From the NCBI GenBank assembly GCA_900696515.1, contig CAADGK010000052.1:17114-81113 (forward strand): 64,000 nt of DNA, read 5' to 3'. How positions within the stretch are numbered: position 1 is the stretch's first letter; each line of letters opens with the position of its first letter. This DNA is from an uncultured Nitrosospira sp. (GTDB taxonomy: Bacteria; Nitrospirota; Nitrospiria; Nitrospirales; Nitrospiraceae). Positions 8,038-17,300 of the stretch are shown here, piece by piece. The notes under the pieces are model-generated. The model worked only from the letters and a program-made list of their open reading frames with translations. It was not told the origin of the DNA and searched no databases. The translations under genes and the position numbers were made by a program.

Positions 8038-11000
8038 TTAGGCCTTTCCCTCCGGTAACTGTGGCTCAACAGGCGGGGGCGCCACGGCACCTGAATAAGC
8101 TCTACCCTGGCTCCACTTCCGAATCAAGACATAGAACAACGGCACAAAAAAGATAGCTAAAAATGTCGCTCCCAGCATCCCGCCCAATACACCGGTCCCG
8201 ATCGACTGGCGGCTTGCGGCACCCGCGCCACCGGCAATCACCAGTGGAAACATACCAAAAATGAAGGCCATCGAGGTCATAATAATCGGTCGGAAACGCA
8301 ACCGAGCCGCCTCAATCGCCGCCTCAATCAACGGCCGTCCTGCCTCATACCGGGTATTGGCGAACTCGACGATCAAGATGGCATTCTTCGCCGAGAGCCC
8401 GATCAGCGTCACCAGTCCGATCTGAAAGTAGAGATCGTTCTCGAATCCTCGAAGCCATACGGCGGTCAACGCACCGAAGATCCCAAAGGGAACGGCCAGG
8501 ATGACCGCAAACGGCACGACCCAACTTTCGAACTGGGCCGCCAGGACCAGAAACACCATCAACAGACCGATCACAAAGACTTGATTGGATTGTCCCCCGA
8601 CCCGGCGCTCTTGGAAAGAAATGTTGCTCCAATCGATGGCATACCCTTGAGGGACCAGCACTTCTTTTGCCACTCGTTCCAACGCCTCCAAGGCCTGGCC
8701 TGAGCTGAATCCCGGCGCGGCCGCGCCTAAGAGCAACGCCGTATTATATCCGTTGAAGTGATTCACCGGATCCGGTCCGCTCTGGTACTCCGCCGTCACG
8801 AGCGTATCGAGTGGAATCATATTGACGCCCCGTGCGCTCGCGGCCCTCACATAGATATTCGACAGGTTCTGCGGAGTCGCGCGAAACTCGGCATCGGCCT
8901 CCGTTTGCACATGATAGACACGACCGAACTTGACGAAGTCATTGATGTAAAAATTGCCGAAGTAGGCCTGGAGCGTATCAAAGATATCCGAAATCGGCAC
9001 CCCCAAGGCCTTCGCGCGTTCCCGATTCACATTGGCATAGAGTCTTGGTGAGGAGACGCGGAAATTCGTCCCGACGCGCCCGATTGCCGGTTCTTTCTGC
9101 GCCCGTTCGACGAATTGCTGTGCGACCATGGCGAATTTCTTGAAGTCGCCGCTGCTGGGATCTTGGATTTGAGCGGAGAAGCCGCCGACGGAACCCACGC
9201 CGCGAATAGCCGGCGCATTGAACGCCAGAAGCAGGGCTTCCGGAATCTTGGCGAACTCCCCGTACGCCGCACCAACCAGGGCCTTGGCATGGTACTGAGG
9301 CTCAGGCCGCTCATCCCAGAGCTGTAACGGGACGAACATGGTCGCCGAGTTGGGTCCTCGGGTGCCGAACACAAAATTCTGCCCGGTCAAGGCATCGGTC
9401 GAATGAACGGCTGGAATAGCCTGGAAAAACCGCTCGACCCGTTCAAGCACCGCAACCGTCCTCTGTTTCGAGGCTCCATCCGGCAATTGCGCGATAACGA
9501 TGAAGTACCCTTGATCTTCCTCGGGCAGAAAACTTTTCGGCAACTTCTCGAAAAGACCGATCGAAGCCACCAGCAAGAGGACGAAGACCGCCATGACACG
9601 AATCGGCCTCACGAGCAGCGCGCCCGTCGCGCGGGTATAGCCCTGCTGTGTCCGGCTGAACAGGCGATCGAACCAGTCCCAAAACCCACTCCGCCTCCCT
9701 TGATGGGATGTCAGCACCACGCCACAGAGCGCAGGACTCAGCGTCAGTGCGACAAACCCCGACACCGTCACGGAAATGGCGATGGTTGCGGCGAATTGTT
9801 TATAGAGGGCCCCGGTAATCCCGCCGATAAATCCGACCGGTGCAAAGACCGACACGAGCACCAACACGATCGCAATGATCGGCTCAGTCACTTCGCTCAT
9901 CGCCCGCTTGGCCGCCTCTTTCGCCGCCAACCGGCCTTCCCGCATATGCCGTTCGACGTTCTCCACCACGACGATCGCGTCATCCACCACGATCCCGATC
10001 GCCAAGACCATCCCGAAGAGCGTGATCGTATTGATCGAGAAGCCGAGGGCATAGAGCCCCACGAACGTGCCGATCAGTGACACGGGAACGGCCACGGTGG
10101 GAATAATCGTCGCTCGCCACGTTTGAAGAAACAGATAGACGACGAAGACGACCAGCACCATCGCTTCCAACAACGTCTTGACCACTTCTTTGATCGAGAC
10201 TTCGATAAACCGCGTGGTGTCATAGGGCGTGTCATACGACACGCTCGGGGGGAAATTCTTGGCGAGTTCATCCATCTGCGCCCGCGTGCGCCGCACGGTA
10301 TCGAGCGCATTCGCGCCGGGAGACAAGAACGTCAGAATGAACGTCGTCGGTTTGCTGTTCCATCGACCTTCCAGACCATAGGACTGGGCCCCCAGCTCGA
10401 TACGGGCCACGTCCTTGAGCCGCACCGTTGAGCCATCAGGAAGGGCCCGCACAATCAGCTCTTCAAACTCGTTGACCTCGGTCAGTCGGCCCTTGGTGAT
10501 AATCGGGATCGTCAGTTCCGTCCCCTTCGGGGCCGGTTCCCGTCCGATAGTTCCAGCCGGATAGTCTCGATTTTGCTCGCGGATGATGGCGGTAATATCG
10601 CTCGGCGTGAGATCCAGCTTGGCCATCTGCAGCGGATTGAGGATGATCCGCATGCTGTAGTTTTGCTGGCCGAACACCAGCGCGTCTCCGACACCCTTGA
10701 CTCGCTTCAGATCATCGACGATCCGCAGCGTGGCGTAGTTGGAGAGAAAGACCGCATCGTGCCGCGGATCGGTCGACTTGAGCGCCACCACCAGCACCAG
10801 ATCGGGGGACATCTTCTTGACCGAAATGCCCTGCCGGACCACTTCCGGAGGAAGTTGCGGCTCCGCCAGTTTTTCTCGATTCTGGGTTTGGACCTGGGCG
10901 ATATCGGGATTGGTTCCGATTTCAAACGTGAGCTTGATCGACACATGTCCGTCGTTGCTGCTCGTCGACTCGTAGTAGAGCAGATTGTCCACGCCGGGAA

Positions 11001-11208
11001 GCGTCACCTCAATCGGACGAGCGACCGCTTCCGCTGCCACTTCCGCGCTGGCACCGGGATAGTCCGCATCGATCTGGACCACCGGCGGAGTGATTTCCGG
11101 GAACTGCGCGATCGGCAGAAACTGCATGGCCAGCAGTCCCATCACGACCACCACGATCGAGACCACCGAGGCAAAAATTGGCCGGTCAATAAATGTATGT
11201 GAAATCAC
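8038..11208 (-). CDS. RND multidrug efflux permease (HAE1, AcrB/MexB-like)
   Basis: At 1056 residues this is full length for an HAE1 pump. The start reads ISHTFIDRPIFASVVSIVV. TM4 carries VVDDAIVVVENVER, whose Asp pair falls at about residues 406-407, matching AcrB D407/D408. TM10 carries GLSAKNAILIVEF, with the Lys near 940 matching K940. The proton-relay residues are therefore intact and the pump should use proton-motive force in the inner membrane. It starts at GTG with AAGGA upstream, 9 bp after the adaptor gene. Substrate range is not predictable. Confidence 0.95.
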   Translation of the reverse strand: MISHTFIDRPIFASVVSIVVVVMGLLAMQFLPIAQFPEITPPVVQIDADYPGASAEVAAEAVARPIEVTLPGVDNLLYYESTSSNDGHVSIKLTFEIGTNPDIAQVQTQNREKLAEPQLPPEVVRQGISVKKMSPDLVLVVALKSTDPRHDAVFLSNYATLRIVDDLKRVKGVGDALVFGQQNYSMRIILNPLQMAKLDLTPSDITAIIREQNRDYPAGTIGREPAPKGTELTIPIITKGRLTEVNEFEELIVRALPDGSTVRLKDVARIELGAQSYGLEGRWNSKPTTFILTFLSPGANALDTVRRTRAQMDELAKNFPPSVSYDTPYDTTRFIEVSIKEVVKTLLEAMVLVVFVVYLFLQTWRATIIPTVAVPVSLIGTFVGLYALGFSINTITLFGMVLAIGIVVDDAIVVVENVERHMREGRLAAKEAAKRAMSEVTEPIIAIVLVLVSVFAPVGFIGGITGALYKQFAATIAISVTVSGFVALTLSPALCGVVLTSHQGRRSGFWDWFDRLFSRTQQGYTRATGALLVRPIRVMAVFVLLLVASIGLFEKLPKSFLPEEDQGYFIVIAQLPDGASKQRTVAVLERVERFFQAIPAVHSTDALTGQNFVFGTRGPNSATMFVPLQLWDERPEPQYHAKALVGAAYGEFAKIPEALLLAFNAPAIRGVGSVGGFSAQIQDPSSGDFKKFAMVAQQFVERAQKEPAIGRVGTNFRVSSPRLYANVNRERAKALGVPISDIFDTLQAYFGNFYINDFVKFGRVYHVQTEADAEFRATPQNLSNIYVRAASARGVNMIPLDTLVTAEYQSGPDPVNHFNGYNTALLLGAAAPGFSSGQALEALERVAKEVLVPQGYAIDWSNISFQERRVGGQSNQVFVIGLLMVFLVLAAQFESWVVPFAVILAVPFGIFGALTAVWLRGFENDLYFQIGLVTLIGLSAKNAILIVEFANTRYEAGRPLIEAAIEAARLRFRPIIMTSMAFIFGMFPLVIAGGAGAASRQSIGTGVLGGMLGATFLAIFFVPLFYVLIRKWSQGRAYSGAVAPPPVEPQLPEGKA

Positions 11209-11217
11209 CGTCGATCC

Positions 11218-12393
11218 TTACTGGGAACGGGCGGGAGCAGACTCCGCCTTGGCGGCAACCCACGGTACCGCATTCACCGGCGCTCCCGGGCCGATCTGCA
11301 TGATTCCATTGACGACCACCCGATCGCCGGTATTCAGGCCGTGATCGATGAGCCACTGATTGCCCTTCCAATCCGCCGCGACGACGTCTCGAATCTCGAT
11401 CTTTTCCTCACGATTCACCACGAAGACAAACGGACCCTGCGGACCCTGCAACACCGATCGCTGTGGAATGAGGACTGCATTTGTTTTCGTATCGCCCGTG
11501 AATCGAACCTTCACAAACTGCCCCGGCAGAATGACCCGGTTGGGATTGGGAAATGTAATGCGCGTTTGGCGTGTGCTCGTTTCCGTTCGCAACCCGGGTT
11601 CCAAGAGATCAAGGACGCCTTCGTGGGGATAGGCGGTCCCATCCATGAGCGTGAGCCGCCCTCGTAATTGATAGTCGCCCGGATGGGCGATGCGTTTCGC
11701 TTCAATGTCTCGTCGCCGCTTCAGAATAAACGTCTCCGGCACATTCACCACAACATACATCGGATCAACACGATGAATCGTCGTCAGCAAATCGGTTTGC
11801 GCGGACACCAACCGACCTTCATAGTACCGGCTGCGTTCAATGATGCCGCTGATCGGCGCCGTAATCAGCGTGTTGTCGAGATCAAACTGCGCCTTGATGA
11901 GATCAGCCTGCGCCCCTTGCAGTGCCGCCTTGGCTGATAATTCTTGCGCGATGGCATCATCGACATCCTTTTGACTCACCGCCTGCTCTGCCAGTAAGGG
12001 CTTAACCCGGGCCAGATCCTGATGAGCCTGGACCACGCGGGCTTCCGCCTGTGCGATCTTGGCCTTAGCACTGGCAACCGCTGCCCTAAATGGCACTGGG
12101 TCGATTTGATACAACCGTTCGCCCTTTTTGACATCTCGGCCTTCTGGGTAGAGCACGGCTTTCAAGATACCCGTGACTTGGGACCGGATCTCAACCGGAC
12201 GGGATGCCTCGGCACGACCGAGAAACTCAGGTTCATCAGGAACGATCTGAGTCTGAACCGTCACGACCTCCACCTGGGGTACCGGCTGCGCCGGCATGGA
12301 GCCAGCTTCCTGTTTACAGCCAATCGATAGGGCCAAAACGACGAAAATGAGAGGGAATGAGAGTTGTTGCACTAGCCGACACAGTATCAGCAT
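11218..12393 (-). CDS. RND efflux periplasmic adaptor (MFP), lipoprotein
   Basis: This 391-residue adaptor begins with a signal peptide ending LSIGC, so it is lipid-anchored. It then shows the AcrA/MexA layout: barrel-sandwich half (EIRSQVTGILKAVLYPEGRDVKKGERLYQIDP), an alpha-hairpin rich in Ala/Gln (residues ~100-175), TLITAPISGIIERSRYYEGRLV closing the lipoyl domain, then beta-barrel and membrane-proximal domains. It bridges pump and outer-membrane channel. It is the first gene of the operon, with GGTAGGGA before the ATG. Confidence 0.93.
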   Translation of the reverse strand: MLILCRLVQQLSFPLIFVVLALSIGCKQEAGSMPAQPVPQVEVVTVQTQIVPDEPEFLGRAEASRPVEIRSQVTGILKAVLYPEGRDVKKGERLYQIDPVPFRAAVASAKAKIAQAEARVVQAHQDLARVKPLLAEQAVSQKDVDDAIAQELSAKAALQGAQADLIKAQFDLDNTLITAPISGIIERSRYYEGRLVSAQTDLLTTIHRVDPMYVVVNVPETFILKRRRDIEAKRIAHPGDYQLRGRLTLMDGTAYPHEGVLDLLEPGLRTETSTRQTRITFPNPNRVILPGQFVKVRFTGDTKTNAVLIPQRSVLQGPQGPFVFVVNREEKIEIRDVVAADWKGNQWLIDHGLNTGDRVVVNGIMQIGPGAPVNAVPWVAAKAESAPARSQ

Positions 12394-12449
12394 GGTCCCT
12401 ACCTTAAGCTACCTTCAACAAGTACGTTCCTCAGGAAGACAAACGACGC

Positions 12450-12479
12450 ATTGTACTCAGCGCACTGCAACAGCGGCAA
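12450..12479 (-). promoter_or_regulatory. Candidate sigma-70 promoter of the RND operon
   Basis: On the minus strand TTGCCG (12479-12474) and TACAAT (12455-12450) are separated by 18 bp, about 57 bp upstream of the adaptor ATG. The -10 is a 5/6 match to consensus. It is found by eye, so support is moderate. The direct-repeat array at 12556-12596 lies about 80 bp further upstream. Confidence 0.4.
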
Positions 12480-12555
12480 GTCCAAGCCAGATAGGCCTTC
12501 GCGCCGACCGGCAGCACGGTGGAGGAAGCAAGCCATTGCGATCATAATCGAGCCC

Positions 12556-12596
12556 TCGTGAAGATATCGTGAAGCCCTCATGAAAATATCATGAAG
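12556..12596. promoter_or_regulatory. Four direct repeats at 11-bp spacing, probable regulator array
   Basis: Four 8-mers occur at 12556 (TCGTGAAG), 12567 (TCGTGAAG), 12578 (TCATGAAA) and 12589 (TCATGAAG), separated by ATA, CCC and ATA. The period is exactly 11 bp, one helical turn, typical of sites bound head-to-tail by OmpR/PhoB-type response regulators. The array overlaps the last codons of the STAS gene and lies upstream of the RND promoter. No response-regulator gene is adjacent; the binding protein is inferred only from spacing. Confidence 0.55.
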
Positions 12597-12909
12597 TCAT
12601 CCCGTTGCCCCGCTGATCCGCAGGCTCTGTACGGCCCACCTTCGTAATGTCTTCGACTAGGCATCGGGTCAGGCAACCGGAAGCCCGCAGTTCCACTCCC
12701 TGTTGCCAGAGCTGAGATAACAACAGTTTTCCATCCTCATCAATGAAGCTGACACCGTTCAAATCGATTCGTGTACACCGCTGGCGATTTTCACATGCGC
12801 GTCGGCAATAAGTCCTGAGCTCCTCAACCCAGGGACCGGCCAGACGCCCCTCAACGGTAAGTGAACAACCTTGCTCTGTCGGATCTTGCTCTTCGGTAAT
12901 CTTGAACAA
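12589..12909 (-). CDS. STAS-like small protein
   Basis: From the TTG at 12909 (GGAGG 9 bp upstream) this encodes 106 residues: a small domain beginning FKITEEQDPTEQGCSLTVEGRL, then RIDLNGVSFIDEDGKLLLSQLWQQGVELRASG. The alternation and the central conserved-looking Asp-Gly loop resemble STAS/anti-anti-sigma folds, but the usual phosphorylatable Ser is replaced by an acidic DEDG segment. A longer frame from 12963 overlaps the upstream gene. It follows the SnoaL-like gene. Partner and role unknown. Confidence 0.6.
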   Translation of the reverse strand: MFKITEEQDPTEQGCSLTVEGRLAGPWVEELRTYCRRACENRQRCTRIDLNGVSFIDEDGKLLLSQLWQQGVELRASGCLTRCLVEDITKVGRTEPADQRGNGMTS

Positions 12910-12938
12910 CGGCCATGCCCTCCGATGGCAGTCGCCAC

Positions 12939-13316
12939 CTACGCCACGATATCCGTTCCCCATGGATTATCGACCAAAAAGAGCCAGCGTCCGTCAGGTT
13001 GACGCCGCAAGATGCTGGAGGACCGCCCACCAAGTTGCACGGCTGTTCCGGTCGGATCAATCCCCTTGAGACTCCACTTTGCGCAGAACTGGGCAACATC
13101 GCCTGCCTGCACAATCTGCTGGGACTCGATGGTCAATGTCGGCTTGAGTGCCATGAATCCTTCCAATGCCTGATGAATCCCCGCAGTCCCATTAACCACG
13201 ACACCAGGCTTGATCACGAACGACGCGCCTGGTTCAAACAGAGCCATGGCCGTTTCCAGATCCTGCGCGTTCATCGCCGTGGCCAGTTGTGTAATCACGT
13301 TGTGTGGGCTCGACAT
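12939..13316 (-). CDS. SnoaL/NTF2-like (YybH-type) protein
   Basis: The 125-residue protein starts with VITQLATAMNAQDLETAMALFEPGASFV, the helix-turn-helix opening of NTF2-like cone folds. It continues with GTAGIHQALEGFMALKPTL, VAQFCAKWSLKG and RRQPDGRWLFLVDNPWG. YybH/SnoaL-like domains bind small ligands and may be isomerases or hydrolases; none can be assigned here. AGGAG and AAAGGA precede the ATG. The downstream STAS-like gene is probably co-transcribed. Confidence 0.75.
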   Translation of the reverse strand: MSSPHNVITQLATAMNAQDLETAMALFEPGASFVIKPGVVVNGTAGIHQALEGFMALKPTLTIESQQIVQAGDVAQFCAKWSLKGIDPTGTAVQLGGRSSSILRRQPDGRWLFLVDNPWGTDIVA

Positions 13317-13533
13317 GTCCTTTTTCTCCTACCAGATTGGCGCATGAGGTATGGCCATTCTCGAAATCAAGATATGGCAATTGCTGTTCCAGCAACCTGT
13401 GTGACACGAGTCCGTCAAACCCCTTGAATACAATGGGCATCATCTCCCAGAACTTGATAGACGAACCATTCCTCTCGATAATCTCTGCCGATCGTACGGC
13501 ACGGTGCCGGTGCATCGGCACTGCGTAGGCTGA

Positions 13534-13592
13534 GGTCAAGGCCAAGGCTGGGTGGAGATTCACGTCGCTGAACCGAAGCCTCAACCTTGACC
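13534..13592. repeat. Imperfect inverted repeat, GGTCAAGG hairpin family
   Basis: A 16-nt arm at 13534-13549 (beginning GGTCAAGG) pairs with 13577-13592 (ending CCTTGACC), 13 of 16 positions matching. The stretch GGTCAAGGTTGAGG on its right arm (minus strand) recurs exactly at 19070-19083, so this is a dispersed hairpin. It lies just after the ABC permease stop and may act as its terminator, but it lacks a clear T-run. Confidence 0.55.
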
Positions 13593-13597
13593 CCTTG

Positions 13598-14740
13598 CTA
13601 ATCCAGCGTCCGGCGGTATCGTTTCACACCGACGGCTAATACCACTGCCGCAAATAACGCGATCTGCCACAGCTGCAGCACCACTTCTTCGACTCCGTTC
13701 CCCTTCAGCATGATCCCGCGGACAATACGGAGAAAATGCGTCAGCGGCAGCATCTCGCCGATCGATTGTGCCCATAACGGCATGCCGCGAAACGGGAACA
13801 TAAACCCAGACAAGAGCAGGGACGGCAAAAAGAAAAAGAACGAGAGCTGCATGGCTTGCAGTTGATTCTGTGCCAAGGTAGAGAACGTAATCCCCATCGC
13901 CAGATTGGCCACGATGAACACGAGCGCCGAGACGAACAGCATAGGAAGATTGCCGGCCACCGGCACGCCGAATAGAAAATGGGCCGCGATCAGAATGAGA
14001 ATGACCTGGATGTAGCCGACCAGAATATAGGGCAACACCTTGCCGATCATGACTTCAAACGGCCTCGTGGGCATCGAGAGCAGATTTTCCATCGTCCCCC
14101 GCTCCCGTTCACGGGTGATGGCCAAACCGGTGATCATCACCATCGTCATGGTCAGCACCACACCCATCAGCCCCGGCACGATGTTGTATTGCGTGATGGC
14201 TTCGGGGTTATAGCGGGCATGCACGCGCAGCTCGATCGGGTCGCGACCTCCGGCCACATACTCCAAGGGCCCCCTCAGATCCCGCTGGAGCGCCGTGGTC
14301 ATCAAGACTCGCAACGAACCGATGGCATTGCTCGTCGCAGCCGGGTCAGTCGCATCGGCTTCGACCAGGATGGCTGGTCGCTCGCCTCGAAGCACATCGC
14401 GCGAAAAGTTTGGTGGAATGTTGACCACAAATTGAGCCTCACCCCGTGCCAAGACCTCTTCAGCTTCCTGCTCAGTTGCGACCTCCCGGACGAACTCAAA
14501 GTAGTTGCTGTTCCGAATCGCCTGTAAGAGTGTTCGCCCATGGGCACCGTAGTCGGCCAGCAACACTGCCGTCGGCAGGTGTTTCGGATCTGCGTTGATG
14601 GCAAAACCGAACAGCACGAGCTGGATCAACGGCACGCCGATCATCATGCCGAATGTCACCCGATCACGACGCATCTGAATGAATTCCTTCACGACAATGG
14701 CCCAGAAACGGGATAAGGCAAATGGGGAATGACTCTTCAT
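13598..14740 (-). CDS. ABC-2 type transporter permease (YbhR/YhhJ-like)
   Basis: A 380-residue ABC-2 permease. One TM near residue 25-45 is followed by a large extracytoplasmic domain (about 50-180) and five C-terminal TMs starting at LMGVVLTMTMVMITGLAITRERERGTMENLLSMP, the characteristic ABC-2 coupling motif. Its ATG overlaps the ATPase stop (ATGA). E. coli has two permeases (YbhS/YbhR) in the comparable operon; only one is present here, so it probably homodimerises. The cargo may be drugs or hydrophobic compounds, by analogy only. Confidence 0.9.
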   Translation of the reverse strand: MKSHSPFALSRFWAIVVKEFIQMRRDRVTFGMMIGVPLIQLVLFGFAINADPKHLPTAVLLADYGAHGRTLLQAIRNSNYFEFVREVATEQEAEEVLARGEAQFVVNIPPNFSRDVLRGERPAILVEADATDPAATSNAIGSLRVLMTTALQRDLRGPLEYVAGGRDPIELRVHARYNPEAITQYNIVPGLMGVVLTMTMVMITGLAITRERERGTMENLLSMPTRPFEVMIGKVLPYILVGYIQVILILIAAHFLFGVPVAGNLPMLFVSALVFIVANLAMGITFSTLAQNQLQAMQLSFFFFLPSLLLSGFMFPFRGMPLWAQSIGEMLPLTHFLRIVRGIMLKGNGVEEVVLQLWQIALFAAVVLAVGVKRYRRTLD

Positions 14741-15678
14741 GATGCGAAATTATCCGACGACTGTTCCATCAGGTGGATGAACACATCTTCAAGCCCTGTG
14801 TCGACGCGCTGCCACTCATAGGGACCGGCACGAAACGCCGCCACTGCGGCTTCGAGCGTCACCGGATCGGCACCGCTGACGTGAAGCCGATCTCCAAATG
14901 CGACTGCTTGTTGCACCGCAGGCCGTCGACGAAGTTCCACGGCGAGCTGATGGAGGTTCGGACCACTGACCGACCAGGTCGTGAGCCGCGCCTGCTGAAT
15001 CACATCGGAGACAGTCCCATGAGCAAGCAACTTGCCGTACGAGATATAAGCAAGCCGATGACACCGCTCGGCTTCATCCATGTAATGGGTCGTGATGAGA
15101 AACGTCAGCCCCTCAGCTGCCAACTCGTGGATCTGTTCCCAGAATTCCCGTCTGGCTTTCGGGTCGACCCCCGCCGTCGGCTCGTCAAGCAGAAGCAATC
15201 GCGGTTGGTGGATCAAGCAGGCGGCCAGCGCGAGTCGTTGTTTCCAGCCGCCTGACAATTGACCCGCCAACTGCTCCCGCCGGCCGGCAAGCCCCAACCG
15301 TTCGAGACTCCGCTCGACTGCAGCAGGCCGATCAGGAATTCCGAACATCCGCGCGACGAAGTCCAGATTCTCCGCGATGCTCAGATCCTCATAAAAACTG
15401 AACCGCTGGGTCATATAGCCCACAGAAGACTTGATGGCTTCGCTTTGGCGAATGACGTCATAACCCAAACAGGTTCCGCTGCCTCCGTCCGCTCGGAGAA
15501 GTCCACAGAGCATGCGGATGAACGTTGTCTTACCGCTGCCGTTCGGTCCAAGAAATCCGTAAATCTCCCCGCGACGCACTTGCAATCCAATGTGGTCGAC
15601 CACCGTCCGAATACCGAACCGCTTGGTCATCCCGCTCACATTGATGGCCAGGTCCTGTCCGTCGGCTGCGGCAGTCAT
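14737..15678 (-). CDS. ABC transporter ATP-binding protein
   Basis: This 313-residue NBD has Walker A GPNGSGKTT near residue 40, the signature LSGGWKQRLALAACLIHQP, Walker B LLLLDEPTAGVD and the switch His in TTHYMDEAER. The C-terminal ~80 residues form the extra domain seen in ABC-2 export ATPases. It is a single NBD, unlike fused double-NBD YbhF. Both ends show ATGA overlaps with the adaptor and permease genes, so the three proteins are made together as an export complex. Confidence 0.93.
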   Translation of the reverse strand: MTAAADGQDLAINVSGMTKRFGIRTVVDHIGLQVRRGEIYGFLGPNGSGKTTFIRMLCGLLRADGGSGTCLGYDVIRQSEAIKSSVGYMTQRFSFYEDLSIAENLDFVARMFGIPDRPAAVERSLERLGLAGRREQLAGQLSGGWKQRLALAACLIHQPRLLLLDEPTAGVDPKARREFWEQIHELAAEGLTFLITTHYMDEAERCHRLAYISYGKLLAHGTVSDVIQQARLTTWSVSGPNLHQLAVELRRRPAVQQAVAFGDRLHVSGADPVTLEAAVAAFRAGPYEWQRVDTGLEDVFIHLMEQSSDNFAS

Positions 15679-16664
15679 TGAACACCAAGGAATCGCACGT
15701 CCACCGGCTGGCCAGGATGCAAATTGCCAGCGGCAGCCTGGTCGAACAACACTTCAATCATAAAGACCAGCTTGTCGCGACTCCCCTGGCTATAGAGCAT
15801 CGGCGGCGTATATTCCGCTTTCGGCGAAATGTAGCCGACCGTTCCCGAAGTCGAACCTTGCACCCCATCGACCAGGACATCCACCGGGTCACCAAGCTTG
15901 ATCGTTCCAAGTCTCGCTTGAGACACAAAGGCTCGCACCTTAATGTGGTCAGGCGGCAACAAGACGACAACGGGACGTCCTGCCGACACCCATTCACCTT
16001 CCCGATACAAGGTATCGAAGACAAAGCCGGTCTTCGGCGCGACCTGACGTTTTTGGGCAAGGTCCCACTCAGCTTTGGTGAGTGCCGCTTCCTTCGCTCG
16101 AACCTCCGCTTCAGCCGCCATGATCTGATCCGCCCGTGAACCCAGGAGCGCGGTATTCAATTCCGCCTCGAGCTGGGAAACTCTCTGCTGATTTTGGTCA
16201 CGCGCTGATCTGGCACGGTCTACCTCCACCTCCACCGCTGCACCAGGCACGGCTGCAAGCCCTTCCTGACGAGCCACTTCGCGGAGCGACAGCTGTAATG
16301 CCGCTTGGGCCTGTTGCAGCTGCGCCCGAAGCGAGGCAATTTCAGATGGGCGTTTACCCTTTCGTCGGTCTTCCAGATTTGCCCGTGCCTGGCTGAGCTT
16401 CCGTTCTGCTTCATCCCGCGTTGCCTTCTCGGAGGCTTGCTCAAGGACGAACAACGGATCACCAGCCGTCACCTGCATACCACGCCGTACGGACAACGTG
16501 GCTAACGCTCCTCCGTATGGAGACGCCACATAGACATACTCCCCTTCGACATAGCCCTGAACCAGATCAGAGGGGGCTTTGTCGCAGCCGGTCAGAACAC
16601 TGAGCATGAGAAAGACCAGTGTTCCGGAGAGAAGCCGACCTGAAAGCTTGCCACTCTGTCTCAT
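15675..16664 (-). CDS. HlyD-family periplasmic adaptor lipoprotein (YbhG-like)
   Basis: A 329-residue adaptor whose signal peptide ends SVLTGC, a lipobox. It shows a half-barrel sandwich (VYVASPYGGALATLSVRRGMQVTAGDPLF), a long coiled-coil region (~70-185) rich in Ala, Gln, Glu and Arg, then GFVFDTLYREGEWVSAGRPV and a beta-barrel domain. It links the ABC exporter to the periplasm or an outer-membrane channel. ATG 16664 is preferred over the GTG at 16667. It follows the TetR gene by 4 bp, so the regulator leads its own operon. Confidence 0.9.
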   Translation of the reverse strand: MRQSGKLSGRLLSGTLVFLMLSVLTGCDKAPSDLVQGYVEGEYVYVASPYGGALATLSVRRGMQVTAGDPLFVLEQASEKATRDEAERKLSQARANLEDRRKGKRPSEIASLRAQLQQAQAALQLSLREVARQEGLAAVPGAAVEVEVDRARSARDQNQQRVSQLEAELNTALLGSRADQIMAAEAEVRAKEAALTKAEWDLAQKRQVAPKTGFVFDTLYREGEWVSAGRPVVVLLPPDHIKVRAFVSQARLGTIKLGDPVDVLVDGVQGSTSGTVGYISPKAEYTPPMLYSQGSRDKLVFMIEVLFDQAAAGNLHPGQPVDVRFLGVQ

Positions 16665-16668
16665 CACC

Positions 16669-17283
16669 TCACCGCCTTTGCAGTGCGCCTTCCAGAATAA
16701 GTCGAATGATCGATGAGTAACCCCGTTCCACCGTGAGCCCCAGCTCCACCAGTTTGGTTGGATTCATGATGGATTGGACGGCGCCTAACAAGATTTCGAT
16801 GATCAGGTGAGTCGAGATGTCCGTTCGAATCATGCCTGTTTGCTTGCCATCTTCGAATAACCCGCCGAAGTAGTGCCGGATCAGCTCACGGCGTTTCTGT
16901 TCAACCAACTGAAACAGTTCCGGCGTCTCGCGGCCAATGTCGCGCACAAAGGCCGGCTGAATTTCTGCTGTATGTCGCTGTATGCAGTCGAGGAGCTGAT
17001 GGAGCGCGACCTCGACATCAGCAGCTTGTCCCTTCGCCACCTGCTCGAGATCCCGTTCAACCTCTCGGAATTTGTCTTTTAGCACCGCTTCAATCAGAGC
17101 GGTCTTGCTCGGAAAGGCCACATAGAGCGTCTTCTTACTCATACCCAATTCCGCAGCTAAGTCATCCATGCTCACGGAACGAAATCCATGAGCAAGGAAC
17201 TGACGACGAGCCACAGCGACTACTCGTCGAACAGCAACCTGATCGATTGATGATTCTTGTTGTTTCGGCTTTTGAGTCGGCAT
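16669..17283 (-). CDS. TetR/AcrR family regulator of the exporter operon
   Basis: The 204-residue protein has the TetR N-terminal helix-turn-helix: RRVVAVARRQFLAHGFRSVSMDDLAAELGMSKKTLYVAFPSKTALIEAV. A helical ligand-binding domain follows. It is the first gene of the adaptor-ATPase-permease operon, the same order as E. coli cecR (ybiH)-ybhGFSR, so it is inferred to repress the operon and respond to a cargo-like ligand. A dyad at 17301-17330 just upstream is a candidate operator. Confidence 0.9.
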   Translation of the reverse strand: MPTQKPKQQESSIDQVAVRRVVAVARRQFLAHGFRSVSMDDLAAELGMSKKTLYVAFPSKTALIEAVLKDKFREVERDLEQVAKGQAADVEVALHQLLDCIQRHTAEIQPAFVRDIGRETPELFQLVEQKRRELIRHYFGGLFEDGKQTGMIRTDISTHLIIEILLGAVQSIMNPTKLVELGLTVERGYSSIIRLILEGALQRR

Positions 17284-17300
17284 AAGGACTATGGGAACCT

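Noticed and set aside
9403..10080. Long open frame antisense to the RND pump
   Set aside because: It lies entirely within the conserved pump gene on the other strand, and its translation is rich in His/Arg/Asp without a domain; a shadow of codon bias.
13234..13584. Minus-strand frame partly overlapping the SnoaL-like gene
   Set aside because: No ribosome site or domain, and it overlaps the well-supported gene at 12939-13316 and a hairpin.
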